From Methanoculleus sp. UBA77 (GTDB taxonomy: Archaea; Halobacteriota; Methanomicrobia; Methanomicrobiales; Methanoculleaceae): 14,858 nucleotides of DNA. Each line of letters opens with the position of its first letter. Within the stretch, counting starts at the first letter, position 1. The position numbers were made by a program, and so were the translations under genes. Below are positions 7,541 through 14,129 of the stretch, piece after piece. The stretch lies in assembly GCA_002499455.1 (NCBI GenBank), contig DALN01000037.1:2066-16923 (forward strand), in the 5' to 3' direction. Below the pieces are notes generated by a model. The model searched no databases. It was not told where the DNA came from and saw only the letters and a list, made by a program, of their open reading frames with translations.

Positions 7541-8329
7541 TCAGACCACCGCTATCGCAGCATACCCCACTACCTGATCGAGATCCTCCGTCACGTCGCC
7601 GCTCGTCGTATACCGCAACAGCTTCCCCTGCGTCGCACCGAGCGACCGGCAGGCGATAGACATCGTCGCGATCGGGCCGTAGCCGCAGACCGTAGCACCG
7701 GTCTCCTGGAGCCGCCGGTAAAACTCCGGCACGTCCAGGGTTCCGAGGGCCTCGATAGCATAGAGGTCGTGCTGCCGGGCCGTCGCGTCCGGGACATAGT
7801 GCGAGAAGTCGCTTGAGGCGACGAACCGCACGTTCCTTCCCGTGCGCTCGATCGCTTTGAGCACCTTCCCTGCAAGGGCGGTCGCCGCTTCGTACCGCTG
7901 GTCTCCTACGAGGACGGGGACAACCCGCGCCCGCGGGAACCGGTACTTGATGAACGGCATCTGGACCTCGATGGAGTGCTCGCTCCGGTGCGATAACTCG
8001 TCGATCGCGATATCCAGTGCATCGACGAACTCCGTATCAACGTCGACGAGACCGAGAGGCGTCTCCCACGGCACCGCGGAGGCACAGGTCATATACCCCC
8101 GGTGGCTCGGCCCGAAGACCAGAAACGTGCCGTCAAAATCAGGCGGGATGGTTGAGAAAGCACATGCTGCCGTCTCCCCCGAATAGACATAGCCTGCATG
8201 GGGGGAGACAATCCCCCGGGCGTCGATGCCCGGGGCCCTCTTCTGGAAGAATGACTCCAGCAGTTGCTCCAGATGCCTGGGCTCGGCAGGATAGAACATT
8301 CCCGCTACACTGCATGGGCGCATATCCAT
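7541..8329 (-). CDS. MEMO-family protein (AmmeMemoRadiSam system protein B-like)
   Basis: A 262-residue member of the MEMO family, whose fold resembles class III extradiol dioxygenases but whose archaeal role is not settled. The sequence opens MDMRPCSVAGMFYP. The likely metal ligands are His44 (SPHAGYVYSG), His76 (GPSHRGY), His177 (SSDFSHYVP) and Cys215 (TVCGYGPI), in the order seen in human MEMO1; EHSIEVQMPF (117-126) is another family signature. Starts at TTG 8332, ATG 8329 and ATG 8323 are all possible; I prefer 8329 from its distance to a TATA-like element. It directly abuts mvk, and the frequent pairing of MEMO with mevalonate genes in archaea hints at a link, not a known reaction. Confidence 0.9.
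   Translation of the reverse strand: MDMRPCSVAGMFYPAEPRHLEQLLESFFQKRAPGIDARGIVSPHAGYVYSGETAACAFSTIPPDFDGTFLVFGPSHRGYMTCASAVPWETPLGLVDVDTEFVDALDIAIDELSHRSEHSIEVQMPFIKYRFPRARVVPVLVGDQRYEAATALAGKVLKAIERTGRNVRFVASSDFSHYVPDATARQHDLYAIEALGTLDVPEFYRRLQETGATVCGYGPIATMSIACRSLGATQGKLLRYTTSGDVTEDLDQVVGYAAIAVV
7546..7550 (-). promoter_or_regulatory. Ribosome binding site that fixes the mvk TTG start
   Basis: GGTGG on the minus strand matches the GGAGGTGAT-type complement of the archaeal 16S rRNA tail and lies five bases upstream of the TTG start of mvk. It is inside the last codons of the MEMO gene. Confidence 0.6.
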
Positions 8330-8356
8330 CAAGGTCGAGCTCTTGTGCCTTCTATC

Positions 8357-8362
8357 TTATAA
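8357..8362 (-). promoter_or_regulatory. TATA-like element upstream of the MEMO-mvk block
   Basis: TTATAA on the minus strand, within GAGTTATAAGAT, includes the last codon and the stop of rps2. Its centre is about 30 bases upstream of the ATG at 8329, which would give a transcript with a leader of only a few bases. A BRE is not obvious. It could let the isoprenoid block be transcribed apart from the ribosomal genes. Confidence 0.3.
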
Positions 8363-8965
8363 CTCTGTCTCAAAGTCTTCGGGAGTGAGCGACGTGGCAA
8401 CACCGCGCAGGCGGAGCATCTCTCTGGTCAGGAGGTAGTAGATCATCGAGAGCGCTTTCCTGCCCTTGTTGTTTGTCGGGATGACCAGGTCGACGTACTT
8501 GGTCATGTTGTTGGTGTCGCAGAGCGCGACGATCGGGATACCCGCCTGGACCGCCTCGGTGATCGCCTGGGAGTCGCCGATCGGGTCGGTCACAACGACC
8601 ACGTCGGGCTCGATGTACTTGTTCAGGCGCTGGTTGGTGAGCATGCCCGGGATGAACCGGCCGATGACCGACATGCCGCCGATGGTCTCGGCGAACTTCT
8701 TTGCCGGGTACTGGCCATACTGCCGGGAGGTGACGATCAGGATCTTTGCGGGGTCGTACTGCGAGAGGAACTTCGCTGCAGTCTTGATCCGCTCGTCGGT
8801 CGCCTGGATGTCCAGAATATAGAGCCCATCGCCGCGGACGCGGTAGATGAACTTCATCATGTCCTTGCTCTTCTGCTGGGTGCCGATGTGCACGCCGGCT
8901 GCGAGGTACTCTTCAACGGGCACCAGTGGTTCTTTCAGTTCAATCTCGAGTTCGTTTCCAGTCAA
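8357..8965 (-). CDS. rps2: 30S ribosomal protein S2 (uS2)
   Basis: Small-subunit protein bound late at the back of the 30S head-body junction. The 202 residues are of archaeal length, without the coiled-coil insert of bacterial S2. Diagnostic stretches are YLAAGVHIGTQQKSKDM (about 19-35), DIQATDERI, the GRFIPGMLTNQ region (101-111) and PDVVVVTDP. The start is a TTG at 8963-8965, just after the enolase stop, with GAGGAG at 8976-8981 ten bases upstream. No ATG precedes the conserved core in this frame. It lies one base after eno and is followed by the MEMO gene, an order also known in other euryarchaea. Confidence 0.96.
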   Translation of the reverse strand: MTGNELEIELKEPLVPVEEYLAAGVHIGTQQKSKDMMKFIYRVRGDGLYILDIQATDERIKTAAKFLSQYDPAKILIVTSRQYGQYPAKKFAETIGGMSVIGRFIPGMLTNQRLNKYIEPDVVVVTDPIGDSQAITEAVQAGIPIVALCDTNNMTKYVDLVIPTNNKGRKALSMIYYLLTREMLRLRGVATSLTPEDFETEL

Positions 8966-8966
8966 G

Positions 8967-10154
8967 TTAGATCAGCTCCTCTATACGTATCAGTTCGTTC
9001 AGTTTGGCTATCCGTTCTCCGCCGACTGCGCCGGTCTTGATGAAGATGCACCCGAACGCGGTCGCAAGGTGCGCGATCGTCGCGTCGGTGGTCTCCCCGG
9101 ACCGGTGGCTCATGACGGTCTCCATGCCGCTCTCCCGGGCGAGGTGGATCGCCTCGAAGGTGTCGGTGAGTGTTCCGATCTGGTTCGGCTTGATCAGCAC
9201 GCAGTTTGCCGCTTCGGTCTCGATACCCTTCGTGATCCGCTCGACGTTGGTCACGAAGAGGTCGTCGCCGCAGATCAGGCAGCGGTCGCCGACCTGGTCG
9301 GTCAGTCCGGCAAACGCCTCGAAGTCCTCCTCAAAGAGGGGGTCTTCGATGTAGACGAGGTTGTAGCGGTCGACGAGATCGGCCATGTAGGCGATCTGGT
9401 CTTCGCTGGTCCGTACGGCATCCCGGTAGCGGTAGCGCTCGCCGTCCCAGAGTTCGCTCGCCGCGACGTCGACGCCCATCCGGACCTCGACGTTCGTCTC
9501 GTCGGAGACCGTGGCGATCGCTTCGCTGATGATCTCGAATGCCTCGGTATCGGAGATCGCCGGCGCCCAGGCACCCTCGTCGCCTTTGCCGGAGAGTTTG
9601 CCCCGCGCCTGCAGGATCTTCTTCACCGTCTTGTGCACGGCGGCGTTCACGAAGACGCCTTCCGTTGCACCGGACGCTCCGGTGGGGACCACCAGGAACT
9701 CCTGGATCGACGTGGCATTCGGGGCGTGCGCGCCGCCGCCGATGACGTTGCCGAGCGGCAGGGGCGTCTCGCTCGCAAACGCGCCACCCAGGTAGCGGAA
9801 GAGCTCCAGGTTCAGTGACGATGCAGCCGCCTTTGCACACGCGAGAGAGAGTGCTACGGCGACGTTTGCACCGATCGAACTGAAGTCCGGCGTGCCGTCG
9901 TTCTCCCGGAGCAGTGCGTCGAATGTGATCTGATCGCGGGTGTCTTCACCGATGAGCGATGGAATCAGGTTTTTCCGTGCATCCTCGATAGCCTCACGCG
10001 GCGGCCGCACCTTCGCTTCGTAGGTCCCGGTGCTCGCACCGCTGGGAGCCGCTGCCCGTCCGAAACCGCTCTCCGTGTAGATCTCGGCCTCGACGGTCTC
10101 GTTTCCGCGGCTATCCAGGATTGTTCTCAGGGTTATCTGTTCGATGGTCGTCAT
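8967..10154 (-). CDS. eno: Enolase (phosphopyruvate hydratase)
   Basis: Interconverts 2-phosphoglycerate and phosphoenolpyruvate in glycolysis and gluconeogenesis. The TIM-barrel active site is complete: ILDSRGNETVE (12-22), GASTG loop (39-43), GDEG with Glu193, Mg ligands Asp229, Glu270 (IEDPLFEED) and Asp297, Lys322 in IKPNQIGTLT, SHRSGETTD with His350 and KTGA with Lys373, ending NELIRIEE. At 395 residues it is shorter than the usual 410-430. After the GASTG loop the common EAVELRDGD...GKGV stretch is replaced by EAKVRPPREAIEDARK, and the usual NKS..GANA reads FSSIGANV, so the N-terminal lobe is trimmed. The ATG follows AGTGATC. It lies seven bases after rpoK, an arrangement also known in the haloarchaeal S9 operon. 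Confidence 0.95.
   Translation of the reverse strand: MTTIEQITLRTILDSRGNETVEAEIYTESGFGRAAAPSGASTGTYEAKVRPPREAIEDARKNLIPSLIGEDTRDQITFDALLRENDGTPDFSSIGANVAVALSLACAKAAASSLNLELFRYLGGAFASETPLPLGNVIGGGAHAPNATSIQEFLVVPTGASGATEGVFVNAAVHKTVKKILQARGKLSGKGDEGAWAPAISDTEAFEIISEAIATVSDETNVEVRMGVDVAASELWDGERYRYRDAVRTSEDQIAYMADLVDRYNLVYIEDPLFEEDFEAFAGLTDQVGDRCLICGDDLFVTNVERITKGIETEAANCVLIKPNQIGTLTDTFEAIHLARESGMETVMSHRSGETTDATIAHLATAFGCIFIKTGAVGGERIAKLNELIRIEELI
8976..8981 (-). promoter_or_regulatory. Ribosome binding site for the rps2 TTG start
   Basis: GAGGAG on the minus strand, ten bases before the TTG of rps2 and inside the last codons of eno (GAGGAGCTGATC encodes EELI). The spacing is slightly long but it is the only purine-rich candidate. 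Confidence 0.45.
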
Positions 10155-10161
10155 CAGATCA

Positions 10162-10329
10162 CTACTTTCTCTTCACGGTTATAGGGATCACGTCCAGATC
10201 AAACTCTTCGAGTGCGATCTCAAGCGGCTCAGTTCTGGTCGTGTTAATCAAAACCGGTGCACCCATCGATATCTGCAGAGCACGAGCCCCTATGATCCGC
10301 GCTCGTTCATATCGGGTATACGATTCCAT
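10162..10329 (-). CDS. rpoK: DNA-directed RNA polymerase subunit K (Rpo6, omega/Rpb6 homologue)
   Basis: Small subunit that clamps the largest RNA polymerase subunit and aids assembly; it matches the conserved C-terminal part of eukaryotic Rpb6. The 55 residues begin MESYTRYERARIIGARALQ, followed by SMGAPVLI and a C-terminal EPLEIALEEFDLDVIPI, all family hallmarks. An ATG at 10347 would add six residues, but the ATG at 10329 has TTGAGG six bases upstream and gives the natural opening. It lies 28 bases downstream of tRNA-Pro and seven bases upstream of eno. The stop is TAG. Confidence 0.95.
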   Translation of the reverse strand: MESYTRYERARIIGARALQISMGAPVLINTTRTEPLEIALEEFDLDVIPITVKRK

Positions 10330-10357
10330 CGTGCGCCTCAAAATCATTAATAATAAA

Positions 10358-10432
10358 TGGGGTCGCTGAGATTTGAACTCAGGTCACAGCATCCCGAACG
10401 CCATAGGATAGTCCAGGCTACCCCACGACCCC
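10358..10432 (-). tRNA. tRNA-Pro, anticodon CGG
   Basis: Seventy-five bases fold as a class I tRNA. The acceptor stem is GGGGTCG with CGACCCC, discriminator A. The D arm holds TAGCCTGG. The anticodon arm TGGCG-TTCGGGA-TGCTG pairs fully if wobbles are allowed (three of five are G-U), giving anticodon CGG. The variable loop is four bases. The T arm is CTGAG-TTCAAAT-CTCAG. No CCA is encoded and no intron is seen. The gene sits inside the operon: its first base directly follows the TGA of rpoN, and its last lies 28 bases before rpoK. It must be cut from the polycistronic transcript by RNase P and tRNase Z unless it has its own promoter. Confidence 0.93.
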
Positions 10433-10621
10433 TCATTGATACGGATTCAGGTCCTCCACAAGTTCTTTGTGTGTCAGCAGCATCCGCCTGCAGCAATAAC
10501 GCTCCAGGCCGAGATCGTCGAGGATCCTCGCTGGATCCTCGCCTGCATCTCGTCGCTCCTTGAACTCCTTCCAGGCTGTAGAGACGACCTTACCGCATGT
10601 AAAACATCGTACGGGTATCAT
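10433..10621 (-). CDS. rpoN: DNA-directed RNA polymerase subunit N (Rpo10, Rpb10 homologue)
   Basis: Zinc-binding subunit at the RpoD/RpoL assembly platform of archaeal RNA polymerase; it is not the bacterial sigma-54 that shares the symbol. The 62 residues match the family length. Cysteines 6 and 9 (MIPVRCFTCGK) and the adjacent pair Cys43-Cys44 (RYCCRRMLLTH) form the zinc bundle. The frame continues upstream into rps9, but MIPVRCFTCG is the universal start. A TATA-like element sits about 23 bases upstream of the ATG. The stop codon touches tRNA-Pro directly. It lies 34 bases after rps9. Confidence 0.97.
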   Translation of the reverse strand: MIPVRCFTCGKVVSTAWKEFKERRDAGEDPARILDDLGLERYCCRRMLLTHKELVEDLNPYQ

Positions 10622-10640
10622 ACAAGTTGTCCTGCATCCC

Positions 10641-10654
10641 TTATATGTCTTTTG
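10641..10654 (-). promoter_or_regulatory. Candidate internal promoter for rpoN, tRNA-Pro, rpoK and eno
   Basis: In the 34-base gap between rps9 and rpoN the minus strand reads CAAAAGACATATAAGG: an A-rich BRE-like CAAAAG (10649-10654) two bases ahead of ATATAA (10641-10646). The box centre is about 23 bases from the rpoN ATG, predicting a transcript starting at or within a few bases of that codon. It is the best archaeal promoter match seen in the window. Confidence 0.45.
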
Positions 10655-10655
10655 C

Positions 10656-11057
10656 TCAACGGTAGGATTTCTGGAACTTTGCGCGTGCACCGCGGCCGTG
10701 CGGCTTCTTGGTTTCCTTCTGCCGCGAGTCGTTGACGAGCAGCGTCCGGTCGTACGCGAGGAAGGCGTCCTTGATTGCAGGGTCGTTGTGCCATTCCACA
10801 ATCCCGCGCGCAAGCGCCGTCCGGATTGCCTCGGCCTGGCCCATTATGCCGCCGCCGGCAACATCGATCGCGGCGTCGACACCGTCGAGCGCGTTCGGCA
10901 TCAGCAGCAGCGGCTCGGCGATCTTCAGCCTGATCAGCTCTGTCCCGTAGACCTCCAGGGGCACAGAGTTGATGCGGACCCGGCCGTTGCCGGGCTTTAA
11001 GGTCGCGCGGGCAATTGCCGTCTTTCTCTTACCGCTTGTATTGATAATCTTTGCCAT
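10656..11057 (-). CDS. rps9: 30S ribosomal protein S9 (uS9)
   Basis: Small-subunit head protein whose C-terminal tail reaches the P-site tRNA. The 133 residues begin MAKIINTSGKRKTAIARATLKPGNGRVRIN, carry the DVAGGGIMGQAEAIR turn (about 65-79) and end in the basic tail GRGARAKFQKSYR, in which the final Arg is the P-site contact in the family. The ATG follows GGGTGAT four to five bases upstream. It starts 13 bases after rpl13 and is followed by rpoN. Confidence 0.97.
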   Translation of the reverse strand: MAKIINTSGKRKTAIARATLKPGNGRVRINSVPLEVYGTELIRLKIAEPLLLMPNALDGVDAAIDVAGGGIMGQAEAIRTALARGIVEWHNDPAIKDAFLAYDRTLLVNDSRQKETKKPHGRGARAKFQKSYR

Positions 11058-11070
11058 TCCATCACCCTGT

Positions 11071-11493
11071 TTAGTACTTTGCTCCGAGGTTGGTGCTGAT
11101 TGCCCCGACGGTCACATATCTCGGGCTGCTCAGCCGGCTGATGTGGGCCGCCTCGAGGGTCTCCGTCTCCATCCCGACGAACTCCGTCGGCACGCCGACG
11201 TAGGTCTTGATCCGCTTGAACGCGGCGATACCGCGCTCGCGCTTGTAGGGGAGCATCCCGCGGATGGTCCGCTTGACGATGTGGTCGGGCCTGCGCGGGA
11301 AGAACGGGCCGCCCTCGCGGGATCCGCGCTCGCGCTTCGTGGTGTAGTGCTCAATAACCTGCGCCCGGCTCCCGGAGATGATTGCCTTCTCCGCATTCAC
11401 GATGGCGATCTCTTCGCCCGCGAGCGCACGCTGCGCGACGATGCTGGCCATTCTTCCGAGCAGCAGTCCATCTGCATCGATTACTGTAACCAT
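11071..11493 (-). CDS. rpl13: 50S ribosomal protein L13 (uL13)
   Basis: Large-subunit protein that binds 23S rRNA early in assembly. The 140-residue archaeal form opens MVTVIDADGLLLGRMASIVA and contains GPFFPRRPDHIVKRTIRGMLPYKRERG in its middle (about 75-101), the family signature. The ATG at 11491-11493 has AGGTGA five bases upstream; the longer frame reaching 11565 lies inside rpl18e and is not used. The gap to rpl18e is only five bases. Confidence 0.96.
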   Translation of the reverse strand: MVTVIDADGLLLGRMASIVAQRALAGEEIAIVNAEKAIISGSRAQVIEHYTTKRERGSREGGPFFPRRPDHIVKRTIRGMLPYKRERGIAAFKRIKTYVGVPTEFVGMETETLEAAHISRLSSPRYVTVGAISTNLGAKY

Positions 11494-11498
11494 TCGTC

Positions 11499-11867
11499 TC
11501 ACCTGAGGATCCGTACCCTGCTCCCCGTCGGGTTGTCCCGGACGAGGTCCTCGATAGTCATGCACGTCCCGTTGGCGCCCGTGATCTTGCTCACGGCGGC
11601 CTCGGAGAAGTCCAGCGCGGCGATCTTCACCGGCAGGGTGAGCGCACCGCTGCCGAGCACCTTGCCCGGCACCAGAATCGTCTCGCCTTCCTGCGCGTAG
11701 CGGTCGATCTTGCTGAGGTTCACCTCGGCGTAGTTCTTCCGGGGCGCGTCAAGCCTCCGTGCTATCTCGCGCCAGATCTTCGCCTCATTTACCCGCGACG
11801 CATCCTTGAGCGTCACAATGAGGGCGGTCAGCCGGGGGTTTGATTTCTTCTCTGCTGTCTTGGTCAT
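11499..11867 (-). CDS. rpl18e: 50S ribosomal protein L18e (eL18)
   Basis: Archaeal/eukaryotic large-subunit protein of the L15/L18e fold, with no bacterial orthologue. The 122 residues show KKSNPRLTALIVTLKDAS (7-24), IWREIARRLDAPRK (31-44), VNLSKIDRYAQEGETILVPGKVLGSG (about 49-74) and a C-terminal DNPTGSRVRILR. Its ATG overlaps the rpoD stop as ATGA, and a GAGAGGGGA site lies in the rpoD end, so translation is probably coupled. Confidence 0.96.
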   Translation of the reverse strand: MTKTAEKKSNPRLTALIVTLKDASRVNEAKIWREIARRLDAPRKNYAEVNLSKIDRYAQEGETILVPGKVLGSGALTLPVKIAALDFSEAAVSKITGANGTCMTIEDLVRDNPTGSRVRILR

Positions 11868-12694
11868 TCAGTCCCCTCTCCCGTTATCTCGTTCATCACG
11901 TCTACCAGGTCGTCTGATGCTTTCTGGATATACTGTAGCGCTCTCTCGATGATCTCCCGAACGGGCATCGAGCCGTCGCTCTCCACCACAAAGATGAATC
12001 TGTTCGCGTCGGCGTTGATATGGATAGCCGCCTCACTCCCGATCCCGCCGGCAAGGCACGCCCGCTCACAGAGCCTGCAGAGGGAGCAGAACTCCTCCCG
12101 GCCGGCGATGACGCGGACTCTGCCCTGTCCTGTCTCGAGGACATGGCGCGGGCACTCATCGACGCACATGCCGCACCCGTCGCACCGCTCATCGACGGTG
12201 ATCTCCGGGTAGTTCTTGTAGCCGCAGGCGGTCGTCGCCTGCCACTTGGCATGTTCCTTCCCGGTGCCGACGGTTGCCTGCGCCTCGAGCACGATCTTCT
12301 GGTCCTCGGCGAGGTCGATGATGGGAATATTCGCCTCTGCCGGCGCGGCGTCGGGGTCCTGGGGTATGAGGTCGCTTGAGGTGACCGTCTTCGGGCCCTC
12401 GACGGAGAGCGTGTAGGTGGCAGTGCAGGCTGAGCAGCCGGCGCCCTCGCAGGTACACTCGCTGCGCGGCTTGTAGACCTTCAGATCGGTCCGCAGGGGG
12501 ATGAGCCCCAGCCGGTGCGCCAGCATCTCATCGAAGAGGACGCTCGTGTTGTCGTAGATGCGAACATCTTCGATGGCGAGTGTCGGCACCTCGCTGATCA
12601 TCGCCCGCCTGAACATGTTGGCGAACGATGTGGATACGCCGCTGATGGTGAATTTGGCGACTCTCTCGTCCAGTCGAGAAAACGCTATCTCCAT
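11864..12694 (-). CDS. rpoD: DNA-directed RNA polymerase subunit D (Rpo3) with two Fe-S motifs
   Basis: Counterpart of bacterial alpha and eukaryotic Rpb3; dimerises with RpoL to nucleate polymerase assembly. It is not the bacterial sigma-70 of the same symbol. Residues 1-50 and 225-276 form the dimerisation domain (ANMFRRAMISEVPTLAIEDV; ESDGSMPVREIIERAL). Cysteines 80, 82, 87 and 90 may bind zinc. A ferredoxin-like insert at about 165-220 holds two complete CxxCxxCxxxC sets: 171, 174, 177, 181 and 203, 206, 209, 213. Both match [4Fe-4S] sites known in some methanogen RpoD proteins. The start overlaps the rps11 stop by one base (TAATG), with AGGAGAG upstream. Confidence 0.97.
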   Translation of the reverse strand: MEIAFSRLDERVAKFTISGVSTSFANMFRRAMISEVPTLAIEDVRIYDNTSVLFDEMLAHRLGLIPLRTDLKVYKPRSECTCEGAGCSACTATYTLSVEGPKTVTSSDLIPQDPDAAPAEANIPIIDLAEDQKIVLEAQATVGTGKEHAKWQATTACGYKNYPEITVDERCDGCGMCVDECPRHVLETGQGRVRVIAGREEFCSLCRLCERACLAGGIGSEAAIHINADANRFIFVVESDGSMPVREIIERALQYIQKASDDLVDVMNEITGEGTE

Positions 12695-13083
12695 TACACT
12701 CTCCTTCCTCTCCGGCCGCCCTTGCCGCGGATGCTGTCGTGGGGCACCGGGGTGACGTCTTCGATGCGGCCGATCCGCATCCCTGCACGGGCGAGAGCAC
12801 GGATTGCTGCCTGAGCGCCGGGGCCGGGACTCCGCTGTTTGCCGCGGCCGGGTGCGCGCACCTTGACGTGGACGCCGACGATTCCCTTGTCGCGGGCGTT
12901 CTGTGCGACCTGGATTGCCATCTGCATGGCTGCGTAGGGCGAGCTCTCGTTCCTGTCCTGCTTCACGACCATGCCGCCGCTGCTCTTGGTGACCGTCTCG
13001 GCTCCGGAGAGGTCGGTGATGGTGATGATGGTATTGTTAAAGGAGGCAAAGATGTGCGCGATGCCCCATTTCTCTTCTGCCAT
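12694..13083 (-). CDS. rps11: 30S ribosomal protein S11 (uS11)
   Basis: Platform protein of the small subunit near the E site. The 129 residues contain WGIAHIFASFNNTIITITD (6-24), SSGGMVVKQDRNESSPYAA, VRAPGRGKQRSPGPGAQAAIRAL (about 75-97) and the basic end VPHDSIRGKGGRRGRRV, which is nearly invariant in archaea. The ATG follows GAGGTAAT. It lies four bases after rps4 and overlaps rpoD by one base. Confidence 0.97.
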   Translation of the reverse strand: MAEEKWGIAHIFASFNNTIITITDLSGAETVTKSSGGMVVKQDRNESSPYAAMQMAIQVAQNARDKGIVGVHVKVRAPGRGKQRSPGPGAQAAIRALARAGMRIGRIEDVTPVPHDSIRGKGGRRGRRV

Positions 13084-13087
13084 GGTA

Positions 13088-13633
13088 TTACCTCACTCCT
13101 GCGCGAGCGATGCGGCTTCTCTCGGGATGAACGTCGTTCGTGAGCGGGGAGGGGCCGTAGTAGGCGATCTCCGCTTCCTCAGCCCTTGCGACCCGGTAGC
13201 CCGGGACGGTTACCCGGCGGCCGTTAATCGCGATGTGGCCGTGGACGATGAACTGGCGGGCCTGCTTGGGGGAGCGTGCGAACCCCTTGCGGAGGACGAG
13301 CGTCTGGAGGCGGCGGTCGAGTTGCTGCTCGACTTTCAGCGCGAGGACGTCGCCGATATCGGCGCTCTCGCCTACGAGGCCGTAGCGGTAGAGGTGGTTG
13401 ATGAGCTCGTCCCGCTTCTTCTGGTAGTCCTCGGTGATGCCTCCCGACCGGAGTGCTACGAGTTCACGGGCGGCGGCGCGGTACTTCCGCAGCACGCTCT
13501 GGGCCTTCCAGAGTTCGCGCTTGTTCCGCAGACCGTAGTCGATGATGAGGCGCTTCTCGTCCTCAAGCCTTGTCTTCTCGAACCGCCGCTTGGGCGTCGC
13601 ATACTGCTTGTGGTTCTGTCCGGGGTATCCCAT
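13088..13633 (-). CDS. rps4: 30S ribosomal protein S4 (uS4)
   Basis: Primary 16S rRNA-binding protein of the body of the small subunit. The 181-residue archaeal form begins MGYPGQNHKQYATPKRRFEK, lacks the N-terminal zinc finger of many bacterial S4 proteins, and has the S4 RNA-binding domain at about 103-165 (RRLQTLVLRKGFARSPKQAR, then FIVHGHIAINGRRVTVPGY). The ATG follows GGGTGATT. It lies 12 bases after rps13 and four bases before rps11. Confidence 0.97.
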   Translation of the reverse strand: MGYPGQNHKQYATPKRRFEKTRLEDEKRLIIDYGLRNKRELWKAQSVLRKYRAAARELVALRSGGITEDYQKKRDELINHLYRYGLVGESADIGDVLALKVEQQLDRRLQTLVLRKGFARSPKQARQFIVHGHIAINGRRVTVPGYRVARAEEAEIAYYGPSPLTNDVHPERSRIARAGVR

Positions 13634-13645
13634 TCAATCACCCAA

Positions 13646-14095
13646 TTAGTTCTTCTTTCTCTTGACGCCGACGGTCGTGCCCGTTCTTCCGGTAGACTTG
13701 GTGCGCTGGCCGCGGACCTTCTGCCCTGTCTCGTGCCGGATGCCGCGGTAGCTGCGCATCTTGCGCATGCGGTTGACGTCTTCCTCGTTCATCATGGAGA
13801 GATCGGTGCCGAGGAGGTGCCGGGCTTCTCCGGTGTAGACGTCTTTCTTGCGGTTGACCATCCAGGTGGGCACCTGCTCAATGTAGGTGTCGACTGCGCT
13901 GGCGATGCGTGCGACGGACTCGTCGTCCATCTTGCCGAGTATGGCAAGGGGGTCGACCCTGGCAAGGGCGGCGATGGTGCGCGAGGTGTGCGGACCGATG
14001 CCCTTGATGCCGGTCAGCGCGATGTGAACGGCCTTGGTTCCGTCGAGATCGGTGTTCCTGACTCGAACAAAGTACTTTATCTCTTCTTCATCCAT
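13646..14095 (-). CDS. rps13: 30S ribosomal protein S13 (uS13)
   Basis: Head protein of the small subunit that contacts P-site tRNA and the large subunit. The 149 residues show NTDLDGTKAVHIALTGIKGIG (14-34), the helix-hairpin-helix typical of S13, then RMRKMRSYRGIRHETGQKVRGQRTKSTGRTG near the end. The ATG at 14093-14095 sits just after GAGGCGATCAC, which resembles the archaeal GGTGATC site. It is the first protein gene of the long array and lies 34 bases downstream of tRNA-Ser with no clear promoter between, so the two may share a transcript. Confidence 0.97.
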   Translation of the reverse strand: MDEEEIKYFVRVRNTDLDGTKAVHIALTGIKGIGPHTSRTIAALARVDPLAILGKMDDESVARIASAVDTYIEQVPTWMVNRKKDVYTGEARHLLGTDLSMMNEEDVNRMRKMRSYRGIRHETGQKVRGQRTKSTGRTGTTVGVKRKKN

Positions 14096-14129
14096 GTGAT
14101 CGCCTCATCATCGACGTTGTCGGTGAAAG

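Noticed and set aside
10622..10813. Upstream extension of RpoN through the end of rps9
   Set aside because: The extension is a shadow of rps9 and MIPVRCFTCG is the universal RpoN start.
11494..11565. Upstream extension of L13 starting in rpl18e
   Set aside because: The internal ATG at 11493 has a good AGGTGA site and gives the normal archaeal L13 start.
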